A DNA stretch of 64,000 nt. Origin: Polynucleobacter sp. AP-Kolm-20A-A1. Lineage in GTDB: Bacteria > Pseudomonadota > Gammaproteobacteria > Burkholderiales > Burkholderiaceae. The translations under genes and the position numbers were made by a program. The stretch spans positions 620,001 to 684,000 of the forward strand of contig NZ_CP061315.1 of assembly GCF_018688315.1 (NCBI RefSeq). The letters run 5' to 3'. Positions 1 to 7,931 of the stretch are shown in pieces (position 1 is the stretch's first letter; every line of letters starts with the position of its first letter). The notes under the pieces were generated by a model that worked only from the letters and a program-made list of their open reading frames with translations, did no database searches and was not told where the DNA came from.

Positions 1-264
1 ATTACTCCGGCTAGCAAATGCGGCCATCCTGCCAAAGGTAGCGTAAAGCTCCTAGTGAATGGCGAAGTGCGCCAAGAAGGCGATCTGAATCAATTGATTT
101 GGAATGTGCCTGACACCATTGCTTATCTTTCCACCTTGTTCACTTTAGAGCCAGGGGATTTAATTTTCTCTGGAACACCTGCTGGGGTTGGTCCGGTTAA
201 GAAGGGTGACGTACTAGAGGGAAGCGTAGCAGGCCTTCCAAGCTTGAAGACAAAAATTATTTAA
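1..264 (+). CDS. Fumarylacetoacetate hydrolase family protein, C-terminal part
   Basis: The gene is cut by the window edge; the reading frame is open from base 1, so only about the last 87 residues are visible. The stretch PGDLIFSGTPAGVGPV is the family's hallmark near its C-terminus, where a glycine-rich turn follows the metal-dependent active site. Members cleave C-C bonds in acylpyruvates and related 2-oxo acids or open catechol-derived ring products, usually with Mg2+. The substrate cannot be told from this fragment. The stop lies 13 bases before the next gene on the same strand, so the two may be cotranscribed. Confidence 0.9.
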   Translation: MTPASKCGHPAKGSVKLLVNGEVRQEGDLNQLIWNVPDTIAYLSTLFTLEPGDLIFSGTPAGVGPVKKGDVLEGSVAGLPSLKTKII

Positions 265-277
265 TTGGATTGCTGAA

Positions 278-1327
278 ATGATGATCTTGCTCAGAAGAAT
301 TTCTACAGCATGTGCAGCAGCTTTGTGTGCGGCCTCTCTAATATCCTGCGTGAGTTCTGAGCAAGCATCTTCAACGACACCTGCCAGCCTTTATGCTAAT
401 GCGGCACCATTAGATCTGCGGTTAAGTGCCTGGCCTTACCCATATCCCTTGAAGGAATTTAAAACCTCTTTGCAAGGACAGTCCGCAGCAATGGTCTATA
501 TGGATGTAGCGGCAGTAGGCAAGCAAAAGGGTGTGGTGCTGCTGTTTCATGGAAAAAACTTTTCTAGTGATTACTGGGCGCCCACAATTGCTGGTTTAAC
601 TCAAGCTGGTTATCGCGTTATTGCGCCAGACCAAATCGGTTTTGGAAAATCATCCAAACCAGACGTGACTTATCACTTTGATGATTTAGCAGCCAATACC
701 AAGGCATTATTAGCCTCACTTAAAATTCAGAAGGTGTCAGTCATCGCTAATTCCATGGGCGGAATGGTTGGCGTGCGCTTCGCTCGTCTTTATCCGCAAA
801 CGGTACAAAAACTCGTTCTTGAGAATCCTCTTGGTCTTGAGGATTACTCAAAAGATATTCCTCCGCAGAAAAACGACGACCTACTTAAATTGGAGATGGC
901 ACAAACAGAAACAAGTTACCGCCGTTTCTTACAGAGTTACTTCCCAAACTGGCAACCCAGTTATGAAAAGTTTGTTGAGGTCTACGTGCGAGTGCAAAAA
1001 GGACCTGACTACCCAGCTTATGCCAAAACCTCAGTGCTGACTTATCAGATGATTGCGGAAAAACCGGTGGTAAATGATTTGCCGCAATTGAAGATGCCAG
1101 TGTTGTTAGTAATAGGGCAGAAAGATCGTACGGTGTTTGGTCGTCGCTTTGCGCCACCGGAGGCTGTTAAATCTCTGGGTAACTTTCCGGAGTTGGGTAA
1201 AAAAGCCCAAGCAGCAATTCCCAATGCTCAGCTGGTACCAATTGAAAACGTGGGTCACGTGCCTCACATAGAAGTACCTGATCTATTTGTTAAAACAGTG
1301 GTGCAGTTTTTAAATGCTAAACCCTAA
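278..1327 (+). CDS. Alpha/beta hydrolase with lipoprotein signal peptide
   Basis: A 349-residue alpha/beta-hydrolase-fold enzyme. The N-terminus is a hydrophobic signal ending in the lipobox LISC (Cys24), so it is probably a lipid-anchored envelope protein. The nucleophile elbow reads ANSMGG (Ser159), with Ala in place of the usual first Gly of GxSxG. The likely acid is the Asp in GQKDRTVFG (about residue 285) and the histidine is His327 in NVGHVPH. An HGKNF motif near residue 91 fits the oxyanion region. The substrate is unknown; the family includes haloalkane dehalogenases, epoxide hydrolases, esterases and C-C hydrolases. It follows the fumarylacetoacetase-like gene closely. Confidence 0.88.
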   Translation: MMILLRRISTACAAALCAASLISCVSSEQASSTTPASLYANAAPLDLRLSAWPYPYPLKEFKTSLQGQSAAMVYMDVAAVGKQKGVVLLFHGKNFSSDYWAPTIAGLTQAGYRVIAPDQIGFGKSSKPDVTYHFDDLAANTKALLASLKIQKVSVIANSMGGMVGVRFARLYPQTVQKLVLENPLGLEDYSKDIPPQKNDDLLKLEMAQTETSYRRFLQSYFPNWQPSYEKFVEVYVRVQKGPDYPAYAKTSVLTYQMIAEKPVVNDLPQLKMPVLLVIGQKDRTVFGRRFAPPEAVKSLGNFPELGKKAQAAIPNAQLVPIENVGHVPHIEVPDLFVKTVVQFLNAKP

Positions 1328-1334
1328 AAGCTAA

Positions 1335-2114
1335 TTACTTGCCATTCCATTTGGGTGTTCGACCTTCTAAGAAGGCGTTCACACCCTCTTTGAAGTCATT
1401 GCTGTTATAGGTCTCACGCATCAAGTCTGTGCAGTCGGGAAGATTGCTATTGAGAATGCGCGATAAAGCAATCTTGCTTGCTTTTTGAGTAATAGGCGCA
1501 AGTGCCGCCAATTTTTCCGCCAATGTATCGCCAGCTGCTGTGATATCTGTTGCTTCTACAGTTTGATATATAAATCCTGAGTCTAATAATTGCGGAGCTT
1601 TAATGAGCTCGGCTGTAAGCAGCATTTTTTTGACGGTAGGAATTCCTAGGTGAGCGCTAATCCAGGCAAGATTGCTAGGGGATAAACAATTTCCCAATGT
1701 TTTAGCGACCGGAATACCAAAGCGTGCCTCCGGGGTGGAGATACGAAAGTCGCAAGCAGTCGCCATCAATAATCCACTACCTACGGCCAGCCCTTCGATC
1801 AATGCAATCGTAGGCATCGGAAGCTCTTGCAGGGAGATAAAAATATGATCAACAGCCACTTCATAGGCCTCATCTTTTTTCAAGTCTACAAATTGTTGAA
1901 TATCACTTCCTGAAACAAAGGCTTTATCGCCAGCCCCTCTAAATATGGCAACACGAACTTTTGGATTCTTTGCTAAGTCATCACAAATCGTTTTGAGCTC
2001 TTCGTACATTGGCCAGGTCATCGCATTTCTGGCTGCTGGATTATTAAATGTAATCCGCGCAATATGTCCGATGATTTCCAGGTTGAGGCAGGGTGGGTTA
2101 GCGCTTGTGGTCAT
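1335..2114 (-). CDS. Enoyl-CoA hydratase/isomerase family (crotonase fold) protein
   Basis: A 259-residue single-domain crotonase-fold protein, the normal length for the family. The CoA-binding and oxyanion-hole segments are visible: DKAFVSGSDIQQF (about residues 62-74) and IEGLAVGSGLLMATACDFRI (about 104-123). The segment that carries the two catalytic glutamates in classical hydratases reads FGIPVAKTLGNCLSPSNLA, where the usual first Glu (FGxPE) is Val and the second is also missing. It is therefore unlikely to be a standard beta-oxidation hydratase and may be an isomerase, a decarboxylase-like member or a hydrolase. It converges on the hydrolase gene with only 7 bases between them. Confidence 0.88.
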   Translation of the reverse strand: MTTSANPPCLNLEIIGHIARITFNNPAARNAMTWPMYEELKTICDDLAKNPKVRVAIFRGAGDKAFVSGSDIQQFVDLKKDEAYEVAVDHIFISLQELPMPTIALIEGLAVGSGLLMATACDFRISTPEARFGIPVAKTLGNCLSPSNLAWISAHLGIPTVKKMLLTAELIKAPQLLDSGFIYQTVEATDITAAGDTLAEKLAALAPITQKASKIALSRILNSNLPDCTDLMRETYNSNDFKEGVNAFLEGRTPKWNGK

Positions 2115-2166
2115 AGGGCCATTCTAAACAAAAGGCCACGTCCACAGCACTGACTTAGGTAATTTT

Positions 2167-2195
2167 CTGTCATCAATAGAGTCCTGCGCTAGAAT
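2167..2195 (+). promoter_or_regulatory. Candidate sigma-70 promoter for the small-protein/dsbB operon
   Basis: CTGTCA at 2167-2172 and TAGAAT at 2190-2195 are separated by 17 bases, close to the sigma-70 consensus. The predicted start of transcription falls at about 2202, which is the A of the downstream ATG, so the transcript may be leaderless. No Shine-Dalgarno-like sequence precedes that ATG. This is prediction by eye. Confidence 0.45.
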
Positions 2196-2201
2196 TCACT
2201 T

Positions 2202-2360
2202 ATGTACATGTTCCTGCCTTTTCTCACAGCCTTTATCGGACTTATCTTGGTCTGGTTTGAGAAGCGTCTAGCAGGCGTAACAGTTTTGGCTATTACTGTT
2301 GCCATCTTGGCGGTTTGGTTCCGTTTTCATGCAACCAGCCACCTCAATATCAGCTTGTAA
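2202..2360 (+). CDS. Small inner-membrane protein, DUF5993-like
   Basis: An ORF of 52 residues with two hydrophobic segments (about residues 3-18 and 25-41) separated by a short charged turn (FEKRLAG). It ends 6 bases before the dsbB start, so the two genes are almost certainly one operon. From memory, short proteins of the DUF5993 type occur directly upstream of dsbB in Burkholderiales; the assignment rests on size, topology and position and not on a search. The function is unknown; a role beside DsbB in disulfide formation or in its assembly is inference from position only. Confidence 0.7.
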   Translation: MYMFLPFLTAFIGLILVWFEKRLAGVTVLAITVAILAVWFRFHATSHLNISL

Positions 2361-2366
2361 TTTATT

Positions 2367-2930
2367 GTGAGCAAGCATTCCTTACCATCATTAGCATCGC
2401 TGGGTAATCAGCTTGCTTTACTCGCGGTTGTGGGAATGCTTTCATATGCATTCGTAGACCAACTCTATTTTGGCGAATTGCCTTGCCCATTGTGCTTGAT
2501 GCAACGCGTTGGTTTTGTCATTATCGGTTTTGCTTTGGTGCTCAATATTCGTTGTGGCGAACATTACGCCCACTATGGTTGGGGCATTCTTGGCGGCTTA
2601 GTAGGGATGATGGTTTCTCTACGCCAAGTCTTTCTTCATATCCTTCCGGGTGACAAAGGATTTGGCGCAACTTTCTTAGAGCTGCATTTCTACACCTGGG
2701 CATTTGTAGGCTATATGGGCCTTTTAGCTGGGCAGGCTGTTCTTTTAATGTTGCCAAATCGTAATGTGCGTTCCCGTTCATGGTTTGCAAACACTTTAGT
2801 CATCCTCTTCATCTTGTTGGTGTTCGGCAACCTTGTTTCTACATTGCTTGAGTGTGGCATTGGTCCTTGCGCTGACGATCCAGTTAAATATGAGGGCTGG
2901 CTTTGGTTGCGCTCTCGTTTCGGATTCTAG
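2367..2930 (+). CDS. dsbB: Disulfide bond formation protein B (DsbB family)
   Basis: An inner-membrane oxidase of 187 residues that passes electrons from periplasmic DsbA to quinone. Four to five hydrophobic helices are visible. The first periplasmic loop has the redox pair CPLC (Cys40, Cys43) followed by the family motif LMQR. The C-terminal region holds a second Cys pair, CGIGPC (Cys163, Cys168), located after the last long helix; in E. coli DsbB the second pair (Cys104-Cys130) is more widely spaced and lies between helices 3 and 4, so this is a divergent DsbB/DsbI-like layout. The start is GTG with no clear ribosome site and probably relies on coupling to the small gene 6 bases upstream. 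Confidence 0.88.
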   Translation: MSKHSLPSLASLGNQLALLAVVGMLSYAFVDQLYFGELPCPLCLMQRVGFVIIGFALVLNIRCGEHYAHYGWGILGGLVGMMVSLRQVFLHILPGDKGFGATFLELHFYTWAFVGYMGLLAGQAVLLMLPNRNVRSRSWFANTLVILFILLVFGNLVSTLLECGIGPCADDPVKYEGWLWLRSRFGF

Positions 2931-2965
2931 GCCCCGCTCTAGCGGTCAGTCTTAGGTCATCAGCA

Positions 2966-3964
2966 ATGCAATACACCCGAGTTTTGAAGGCTCTCTTCAT
3001 TATTTTTATGCTCTCGCTGCATTCCTTGGGCGCTTATGCGCAAGGCGCTAATGCAAAAGGTGGCTGGCCAAAGCAAGCTATACGTATTGTGGTTACTTTT
3101 ACGCCTGGTGGCGCCCCAGATATTTTGGCGCGTGTGCTAGCGGAGAGTTGGCAGCAAAGTTTAGGTGTGCCAGTGCTAGTGGAGAACCGCCCCGGTTATG
3201 GCGGCAATATTGGCGCCGATCTTGTTGCCAAGAGTGAGCCTGATGGCTATACATTACTCATTGGCACAGTCGGCATTCACGCGATTAATGGAGCGCTTTA
3301 CGAGAAGATGTCTTTTGATCCGGTGAAGGATTTCACGCCCATTAGTTTTTTGGCTAGCACTCCTAATGTATTAATTGTGAACAAACAATTGGGTGTGAAC
3401 AATTTGCATGAACTTATTGAGCTTGCTAAAGCCAGGCCCAATCAATTGACTTTCGGCTCTTCTGGCGTGGGTACTTCATTGCACATGTCAGGTGAATTAT
3501 TTAAAGAAATGGCAGGAATACAAATACGTCATATTCCATATAAAGGCCGCGCTCAATCTTTGCCTGACCTAGTGAGTGGACGCATCTCCATGCTTTTTGA
3601 TAATTTGTCCTCCTCTTTGCCTTTGATCAAAGCGGGCGAAGTGCATGCTTTAGGGGTAACCACCTTAAAGCGCTCGCCTGCTGCGCCAGAAATTCCGACG
3701 CTAGCTGAACAAGGTTTGCCTGGTTTTGAGGCTGTCTCCTGGTTTTCATTAATGGCTCCGGCGCGCTTGCCAGCAAATACCCAAAATCGCTTAAATCAAC
3801 TGGTGCGACAAACATTAAGCAATCCAGATGTTAAAAATCGGCTTCTAGCGGGCGGCCTAGAGCCTGCACCCGGCAGCCCCAGGGAACTCTCCAGATTGAT
3901 TGCTAGTGAGTCTAATAAGTGGGGTAGAGTGGTTATTCAGTCTGGTGCGAAACTAGATCAGTAA
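2966..3964 (+). CDS. Bug/TctC-family tripartite tricarboxylate transporter substrate-binding protein
   Basis: A secreted periplasmic binding protein of 332 residues. I chose the ATG at 2966 because it gives a clean signal peptide ending AYA-QG; an in-frame TTG at 2903 would lie inside dsbB. The mature N-terminus carries the family signature IRIVVTFTPGGAPDILARVLAE, in which the PGG loop binds the ligand carboxylate. Bug proteins are greatly expanded in Burkholderiales and bind carboxylates or small aromatic compounds for TctAB-type transport or sensing. No tctAB genes lie nearby, so this is an orphan receptor. A 7-bp inverted repeat (TAAGCTG/CAGCTTA, 3966-3988) follows the stop but lacks a T-run. 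Confidence 0.9.
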   Translation: MQYTRVLKALFIIFMLSLHSLGAYAQGANAKGGWPKQAIRIVVTFTPGGAPDILARVLAESWQQSLGVPVLVENRPGYGGNIGADLVAKSEPDGYTLLIGTVGIHAINGALYEKMSFDPVKDFTPISFLASTPNVLIVNKQLGVNNLHELIELAKARPNQLTFGSSGVGTSLHMSGELFKEMAGIQIRHIPYKGRAQSLPDLVSGRISMLFDNLSSSLPLIKAGEVHALGVTTLKRSPAAPEIPTLAEQGLPGFEAVSWFSLMAPARLPANTQNRLNQLVRQTLSNPDVKNRLLAGGLEPAPGSPRELSRLIASESNKWGRVVIQSGAKLDQ

Positions 3965-4014
3965 ATAAGCTGTTTTCTTGTCAGCTTAGTCCTATTTAAG
4001 GCGTTATATACAGC

Positions 4015-5853
4015 ATGGGTAGTACCTTTACTTTTGAATGCCTTCGGCTGGCTCAGTTGCTTAAATTTTCAGCATTACGCTCATTAAGGTTCGCGCCTGT
4101 CTTGGCGCTGACACTCTTGGTTGGTTGTGCGACACAAATGCAGCAAGTGAAGATGAATGACGCTAAAGAGCAATTTAAGAACGGCGATCTACAAAATACT
4201 GCCGCCGCTATCCAAACAGCATTTAAAGATAAAAACACGCTTTATTACCTCGAGTTGGGTGAAGTGCAAAGACTGCAGGGGCCTACGCAGATTCCTAATA
4301 GCACTCAAAGTTTGTTGGCGGCTGATCAATTGGTGAGTCGCTGGGAAATTACTACTGGCGACAAAGTGAGGCGTTCTTTTTCAGGGGCAAGTTCTTATGT
4401 GCTCTCTGAAGGCGTTAGTAGTGAGTACGATCCTAAGCCATATGAAGTGACTCTCTTAAGTCAAACGCTTGCACTTAATCATTTATCTCAGGGGCGGTGG
4501 GATGACGCTATGGTTGAGGCCAAAAAAATGGCGCAACGAGAAAAGCTCATTGAAGAGCTTATTCAAAGCAAAGTTGCTGCAGTTTCGAAAACAGAGCAAG
4601 AGCAGCAAAATAATCAAACAACGCGTGGCGCTACAAGTCGTATTCAGGAGATTAACGGCTACCCAATCAATCTGTTGGATGATGAAGAAACGCGCAGCCT
4701 GAAGAACTCCTATCAAAACCCAGCAGCCTATTATCTATCAGGCTTTATTCATGAGTCCCAGGGGGAGGCTAGTCTTGCTGCGCCGGGCTATCGCTTGGCT
4801 ATTGAATTGCGCCCGCAGGTGAACTTCTTCAAAACTAGTATTGCTAAGCTTGACTCCAATATTGCGAACCAGAAAAAAAAGAGTTTTGCGGATACCTTGA
4901 TCGTCATTGATACGGGCTACATGCCGAAAATTACGCCTTATCAAATCAGTCAAACATTTAATCTTGGTGGTAATTCAAAATTAGTCACCTTAACCTTTCC
5001 TGTAATTGAAAAGTCTACCGAGCGCTTTAAGCCAACCCTCGTTCAGTTGGGTGATCGAGTAGCTACCCCTGAGTTGGTTGCTAACATTGATGCTATGGCC
5101 AGAAAGAATTTGCATGATGAGATGCCTGGATATGTTTTGAGGGCCTCATCAAGAGCTTTGGTGTCGTTAGCTGCTCAATACGCAGCAGACCAGGCCACCC
5201 AACAAGCGTCTCGGAGAAATAACCAGAACAATCAAAATAATGGCACTGCCGCCATTGTCGGGGCAATTGCCGGAATGATTACCGGTTATGGTTTGCAGGC
5301 GATCAATGTAACTGATACCCGTCATTGGTCAACCTTACCTGCGCAAACGTACATGGCCAGAATGGGTTTGCCTATCGGCCCAACCGCACTCAAGTACACC
5401 TTGCCCTCAGGGGTGACGCTCAGCCAAACCGTCAACCTAGTCGGAGGCTATAACGTTGTTTATATACGTATGTTTAGAAATAGGGCAACCGTTCTCACAT
5501 CAAATGACCCGGCAGCATTGCCTGCGAAGGTAGTTGCTACGCCTCCTCAAATTCCAAGCACTCAAGCGGTTCCTGCTGTTGTCGTGGCAGCCCCTGTGGC
5601 GGCAGCTCCATTGCCAGCGTCAGTTCAGCCAAAACCACCAGAAGGTGCATTTGAAGGTTTGAAAAAACTGTGGGGCGGACTTCAGGAGCCCAAGCCAGAA
5701 GAGGGGGCTGCTGCAGTAGCAACACCACCTCCCACCAATACGGCGACACCGTTAATGAGTCCTACAACAACCCCTGCTAGCAGTAATATTGAGGTGGTAA
5801 AGCCCTATGAGCCGCCCAATTTGCTGAATAGCTTTCAGCAGCTTTTTAATTAG
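4015..5853 (+). CDS. Large outer-membrane-type lipoprotein, COG3014-like, first gene of a four-lipoprotein operon
   Basis: A protein of 612 residues with a signal peptide ending in lipobox LVGC (Cys38). Early in the mature part there are helical, tetratricopeptide-like stretches (about residues 50-280, for example the segment around AAYYLSGFIHESQGEASLAAPGYRLAIELRP). A glycine-rich hydrophobic stretch (AAIVGAIAGMITGYGLQ, near residue 412) may insert in or contact a membrane. The last 100 residues are Pro/Ala-rich and low in complexity, as in flexible periplasmic tails. The family is uncharacterised; from memory it recurs beside LpoB-like and YcfL-like genes, as here. The next gene starts 11 bases after the stop. 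Confidence 0.82.
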   Translation: MGSTFTFECLRLAQLLKFSALRSLRFAPVLALTLLVGCATQMQQVKMNDAKEQFKNGDLQNTAAAIQTAFKDKNTLYYLELGEVQRLQGPTQIPNSTQSLLAADQLVSRWEITTGDKVRRSFSGASSYVLSEGVSSEYDPKPYEVTLLSQTLALNHLSQGRWDDAMVEAKKMAQREKLIEELIQSKVAAVSKTEQEQQNNQTTRGATSRIQEINGYPINLLDDEETRSLKNSYQNPAAYYLSGFIHESQGEASLAAPGYRLAIELRPQVNFFKTSIAKLDSNIANQKKKSFADTLIVIDTGYMPKITPYQISQTFNLGGNSKLVTLTFPVIEKSTERFKPTLVQLGDRVATPELVANIDAMARKNLHDEMPGYVLRASSRALVSLAAQYAADQATQQASRRNNQNNQNNGTAAIVGAIAGMITGYGLQAINVTDTRHWSTLPAQTYMARMGLPIGPTALKYTLPSGVTLSQTVNLVGGYNVVYIRMFRNRATVLTSNDPAALPAKVVATPPQIPSTQAVPAVVVAAPVAAAPLPASVQPKPPEGAFEGLKKLWGGLQEPKPEEGAAAVATPPPTNTATPLMSPTTTPASSNIEVVKPYEPPNLLNSFQQLFN

Positions 5854-5864
5854 AAAGACCGAGC

Positions 5865-6221
5865 ATGAAAAAATATCTCCTCATCGCATTGGCAGCACTA
5901 ACGCTGGCAGCGTGCAGCTCCACTCCTTCCATGAAGGATATGACTGTTCGTATGGGTGATACCGATAGTATTCAGGTGACTGATATGCGCAGCATTGAGC
6001 GTAACGGTGTTCTGACTGCTCAAGTCACCATTCAAAATGACAGTAAATCGAATTTAGTTTCTTATCGATTTAAGTGGCTCGGTAAAAATGGCATGTCTGT
6101 CACGGATGAAGAGGCCTGGAAGCCGGTGACCGTGGGCAAAGGGCAGTCGACCGTTATTATGGGCATTGCCCCAACCCCAGATGCCACTGACTTTCGTTTC
6201 GAATTAAATCAATATAAGTAA
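5865..6221 (+). CDS. YcfL family (DUF1425) lipoprotein
   Basis: A small lipoprotein of 118 residues with lipobox LAAC (Cys17). The mature part, from about residue 30, matches the YcfL/DUF1425 pattern: an immunoglobulin-like beta fold with VQNDSKSNLVSYRFKWL-type strands and a FKWLGKNGM turn, ending in a GIAPTPDATDF strand. In E. coli ycfL sits immediately upstream of lpoB, and the same order is kept here. Its biochemical role is not established. It lies 11 bases after the COG3014-like gene and 17 before the LpoB-like gene, so all are probably one transcript. Confidence 0.85.
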   Translation: MKKYLLIALAALTLAACSSTPSMKDMTVRMGDTDSIQVTDMRSIERNGVLTAQVTIQNDSKSNLVSYRFKWLGKNGMSVTDEEAWKPVTVGKGQSTVIMGIAPTPDATDFRFELNQYK

Positions 6222-6238
6222 TCCTAAGGTTAATCACG

Positions 6239-6829
6239 ATGAACGCAACTAATAAAACTATTTATTTATCCACCCTCTTATTATCTGCTGCATTGCTTGC
6301 CGCCTGTTCTGGTCCACAAGTGCGCTATGGCGATGCCAAGTCTGTAGAGACCGTGAATGCTAACTATGGATCAACCGATCTGCAAATGATTGCCGAAGCT
6401 ATGACTAGGTCATTACTGCAATCAAAAGCTATCTCTGGCAGTAAAGATGCACCAATTGTTACTTTGGCGGATGTGAAGAACAAAACTTCTGAATATATTG
6501 ATACACGAGTCATCACCGATAAGATTCGCACCCAGCTCATGAAGAGTGGCCAGGTGCGTTTCGCAGTGAGCGTGTCTGAGATGCAAAATCAAACTGATGA
6601 GCTTAAACGTCAAAACCAATCCGGGCTTTATAAGAACAGTACGATTGCTAAAACAGGCAATATGCAAGGCGCCCAATATCGCATTGAAGGCTCTATCGCA
6701 TCTATCGTGAAGACCAATAAAGATGTCAAAGATGTTTATTACGTCTTTAACTTAAATCTGATTAATAACGAATCTGGTTTGCTTGAATGGGCGGACGAGA
6801 AAGAGATTCGTAAGACTGCCACTCGCTAA
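6239..6829 (+). CDS. lpoB: Penicillin-binding protein activator LpoB-like lipoprotein
   Basis: A lipoprotein of 196 residues with lipobox LAAC (Cys23). The mature region begins near residue 29 with GDAKSVETVNANYGSTDLQMIAEAMTRSL and continues with VTLADVKNKTSEYIDTRVITDKIRTQLMKSG, the pattern of the LpoB/COG3417 family, which has a TolB-N/CsgG-like fold. In E. coli LpoB spans the periplasm from the outer membrane and stimulates the peptidoglycan synthase PBP1b. The long disordered Pro-rich linker of E. coli LpoB is absent, so its reach would be shorter. Whether it activates a PBP here is inference from family and from the ycfL neighbour. Confidence 0.83.
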   Translation: MNATNKTIYLSTLLLSAALLAACSGPQVRYGDAKSVETVNANYGSTDLQMIAEAMTRSLLQSKAISGSKDAPIVTLADVKNKTSEYIDTRVITDKIRTQLMKSGQVRFAVSVSEMQNQTDELKRQNQSGLYKNSTIAKTGNMQGAQYRIEGSIASIVKTNKDVKDVYYVFNLNLINNESGLLEWADEKEIRKTATR

Positions 6830-6863
6830 TTGGCGGCCAATACAATAAAAGAGGATGTTCTCA

Positions 6864-7913
6864 ATGCGTTTAAATAAAATTGCTGTCTTGTTGTGCGCCG
6901 GCGCTAGCTTTGCTTTGCTAGCAGGATGCGCCTCAAAGACGCCGCTGGTTAAGCCGGAATCTGAAATTGTTGGTCAGGTGCCAGCGGATCCGCCAAAAAA
7001 CCCAGTGATTAATGCTGAAGCGCTTAAGTCAGAATCGAAGTCGATAGCGGTAACGGACATTTACTTTAAAAAAGAAGGCAAGAACCTTACTTATATTGAA
7101 GAGACCAAAACCACTACAGGCAATAGCACTTCATCGGTGATTACTCCCAAGACTGTAGAGGTAGATGCAGATAAAGCGAATGCTTCTGCATTAACTGGCG
7201 GCCCAAATTCATCTGCTTTTCCAGTCAAGTTCACAAATTTAGCTGATCCCAAGTCAACGGAGCCGGGTGCCGCTTCTGTAGCGCCTGTGCCAGATGCAGC
7301 TGCCACTAGTAATACCGCTAGCGCCAACAGCCAGACCCAGAAAAAATCAGGATATCAAAGCAATATTGAGTATGGCGAGTTGCGCTATCTTGCGAATCCC
7401 ATCCGTGGCTTATTAATTAAGTCTGGATACAAGGTAGTGCAGGCTAAGCCTTCAGTAACTGCGCCAAACCAGGGTGATGAGTATTTTGATATTGTGAAGC
7501 GCATCAAAGCAGGTGATTTTGGCGATGCCAATTACGTGCTTTATGGTGTCTTAGCGGAAGTTTCCGTGACCGATAACGTCGATGCTATTCCTGGCACTAA
7601 ATCTACATCACAGCAAGTAACGCTTGAGGTGACGGTTGATTTCAATGTAGTCGATACGCAAACCAACCAGATTGTGGCTTCCTTCATTGCCTCTGGTGAT
7701 GGCAAGGAAGTCAGAATCGACGGCAAAGACAATAGCTTCAAGCCAAGCATGGCTAAGTTAATGAAGTTGGCTTCTTTGGATTTAGCTGAAGATGTAAGAA
7801 AGAGCTTGGCGAGCCAAAACTTTATTACTAATAATCCAGGCTCCGATGGTGAAAAGCGGAATCTAAAACGCCGCTTAAATGACGATGCCGGTACTCTAAA
7901 GGTTTATAAATAA
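6864..7913 (+). CDS. Lipoprotein with CsgG/LpoB-like C-terminal region, last gene of the lipoprotein operon
   Basis: A 349-residue lipoprotein. I chose ATG 6864 over ATG 6855 because AGAGGA lies about 8 bases before it, whereas the earlier ATG overlaps that ribosome site. The lipobox is LAGC (Cys22). After a low-complexity, Ser/Thr/Ala-rich stretch (about residues 85-155) the C-terminal half contains alternating strands and helices, with DANYVLYGVLAEVSVTDNV and VTVDFNVVDTQTNQIVASFIASGDG, which resemble the CsgG/LpoB-type fold of proteins that report on or build envelope structures. I cannot assign a named family. It ends the group of four lipoproteins and converges with the MATE gene. Confidence 0.8.
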   Translation: MRLNKIAVLLCAGASFALLAGCASKTPLVKPESEIVGQVPADPPKNPVINAEALKSESKSIAVTDIYFKKEGKNLTYIEETKTTTGNSTSSVITPKTVEVDADKANASALTGGPNSSAFPVKFTNLADPKSTEPGAASVAPVPDAAATSNTASANSQTQKKSGYQSNIEYGELRYLANPIRGLLIKSGYKVVQAKPSVTAPNQGDEYFDIVKRIKAGDFGDANYVLYGVLAEVSVTDNVDAIPGTKSTSQQVTLEVTVDFNVVDTQTNQIVASFIASGDGKEVRIDGKDNSFKPSMAKLMKLASLDLAEDVRKSLASQNFITNNPGSDGEKRNLKRRLNDDAGTLKVYK

Positions 7914-7931
7914 ACTTTAATAAAAGCCTGC

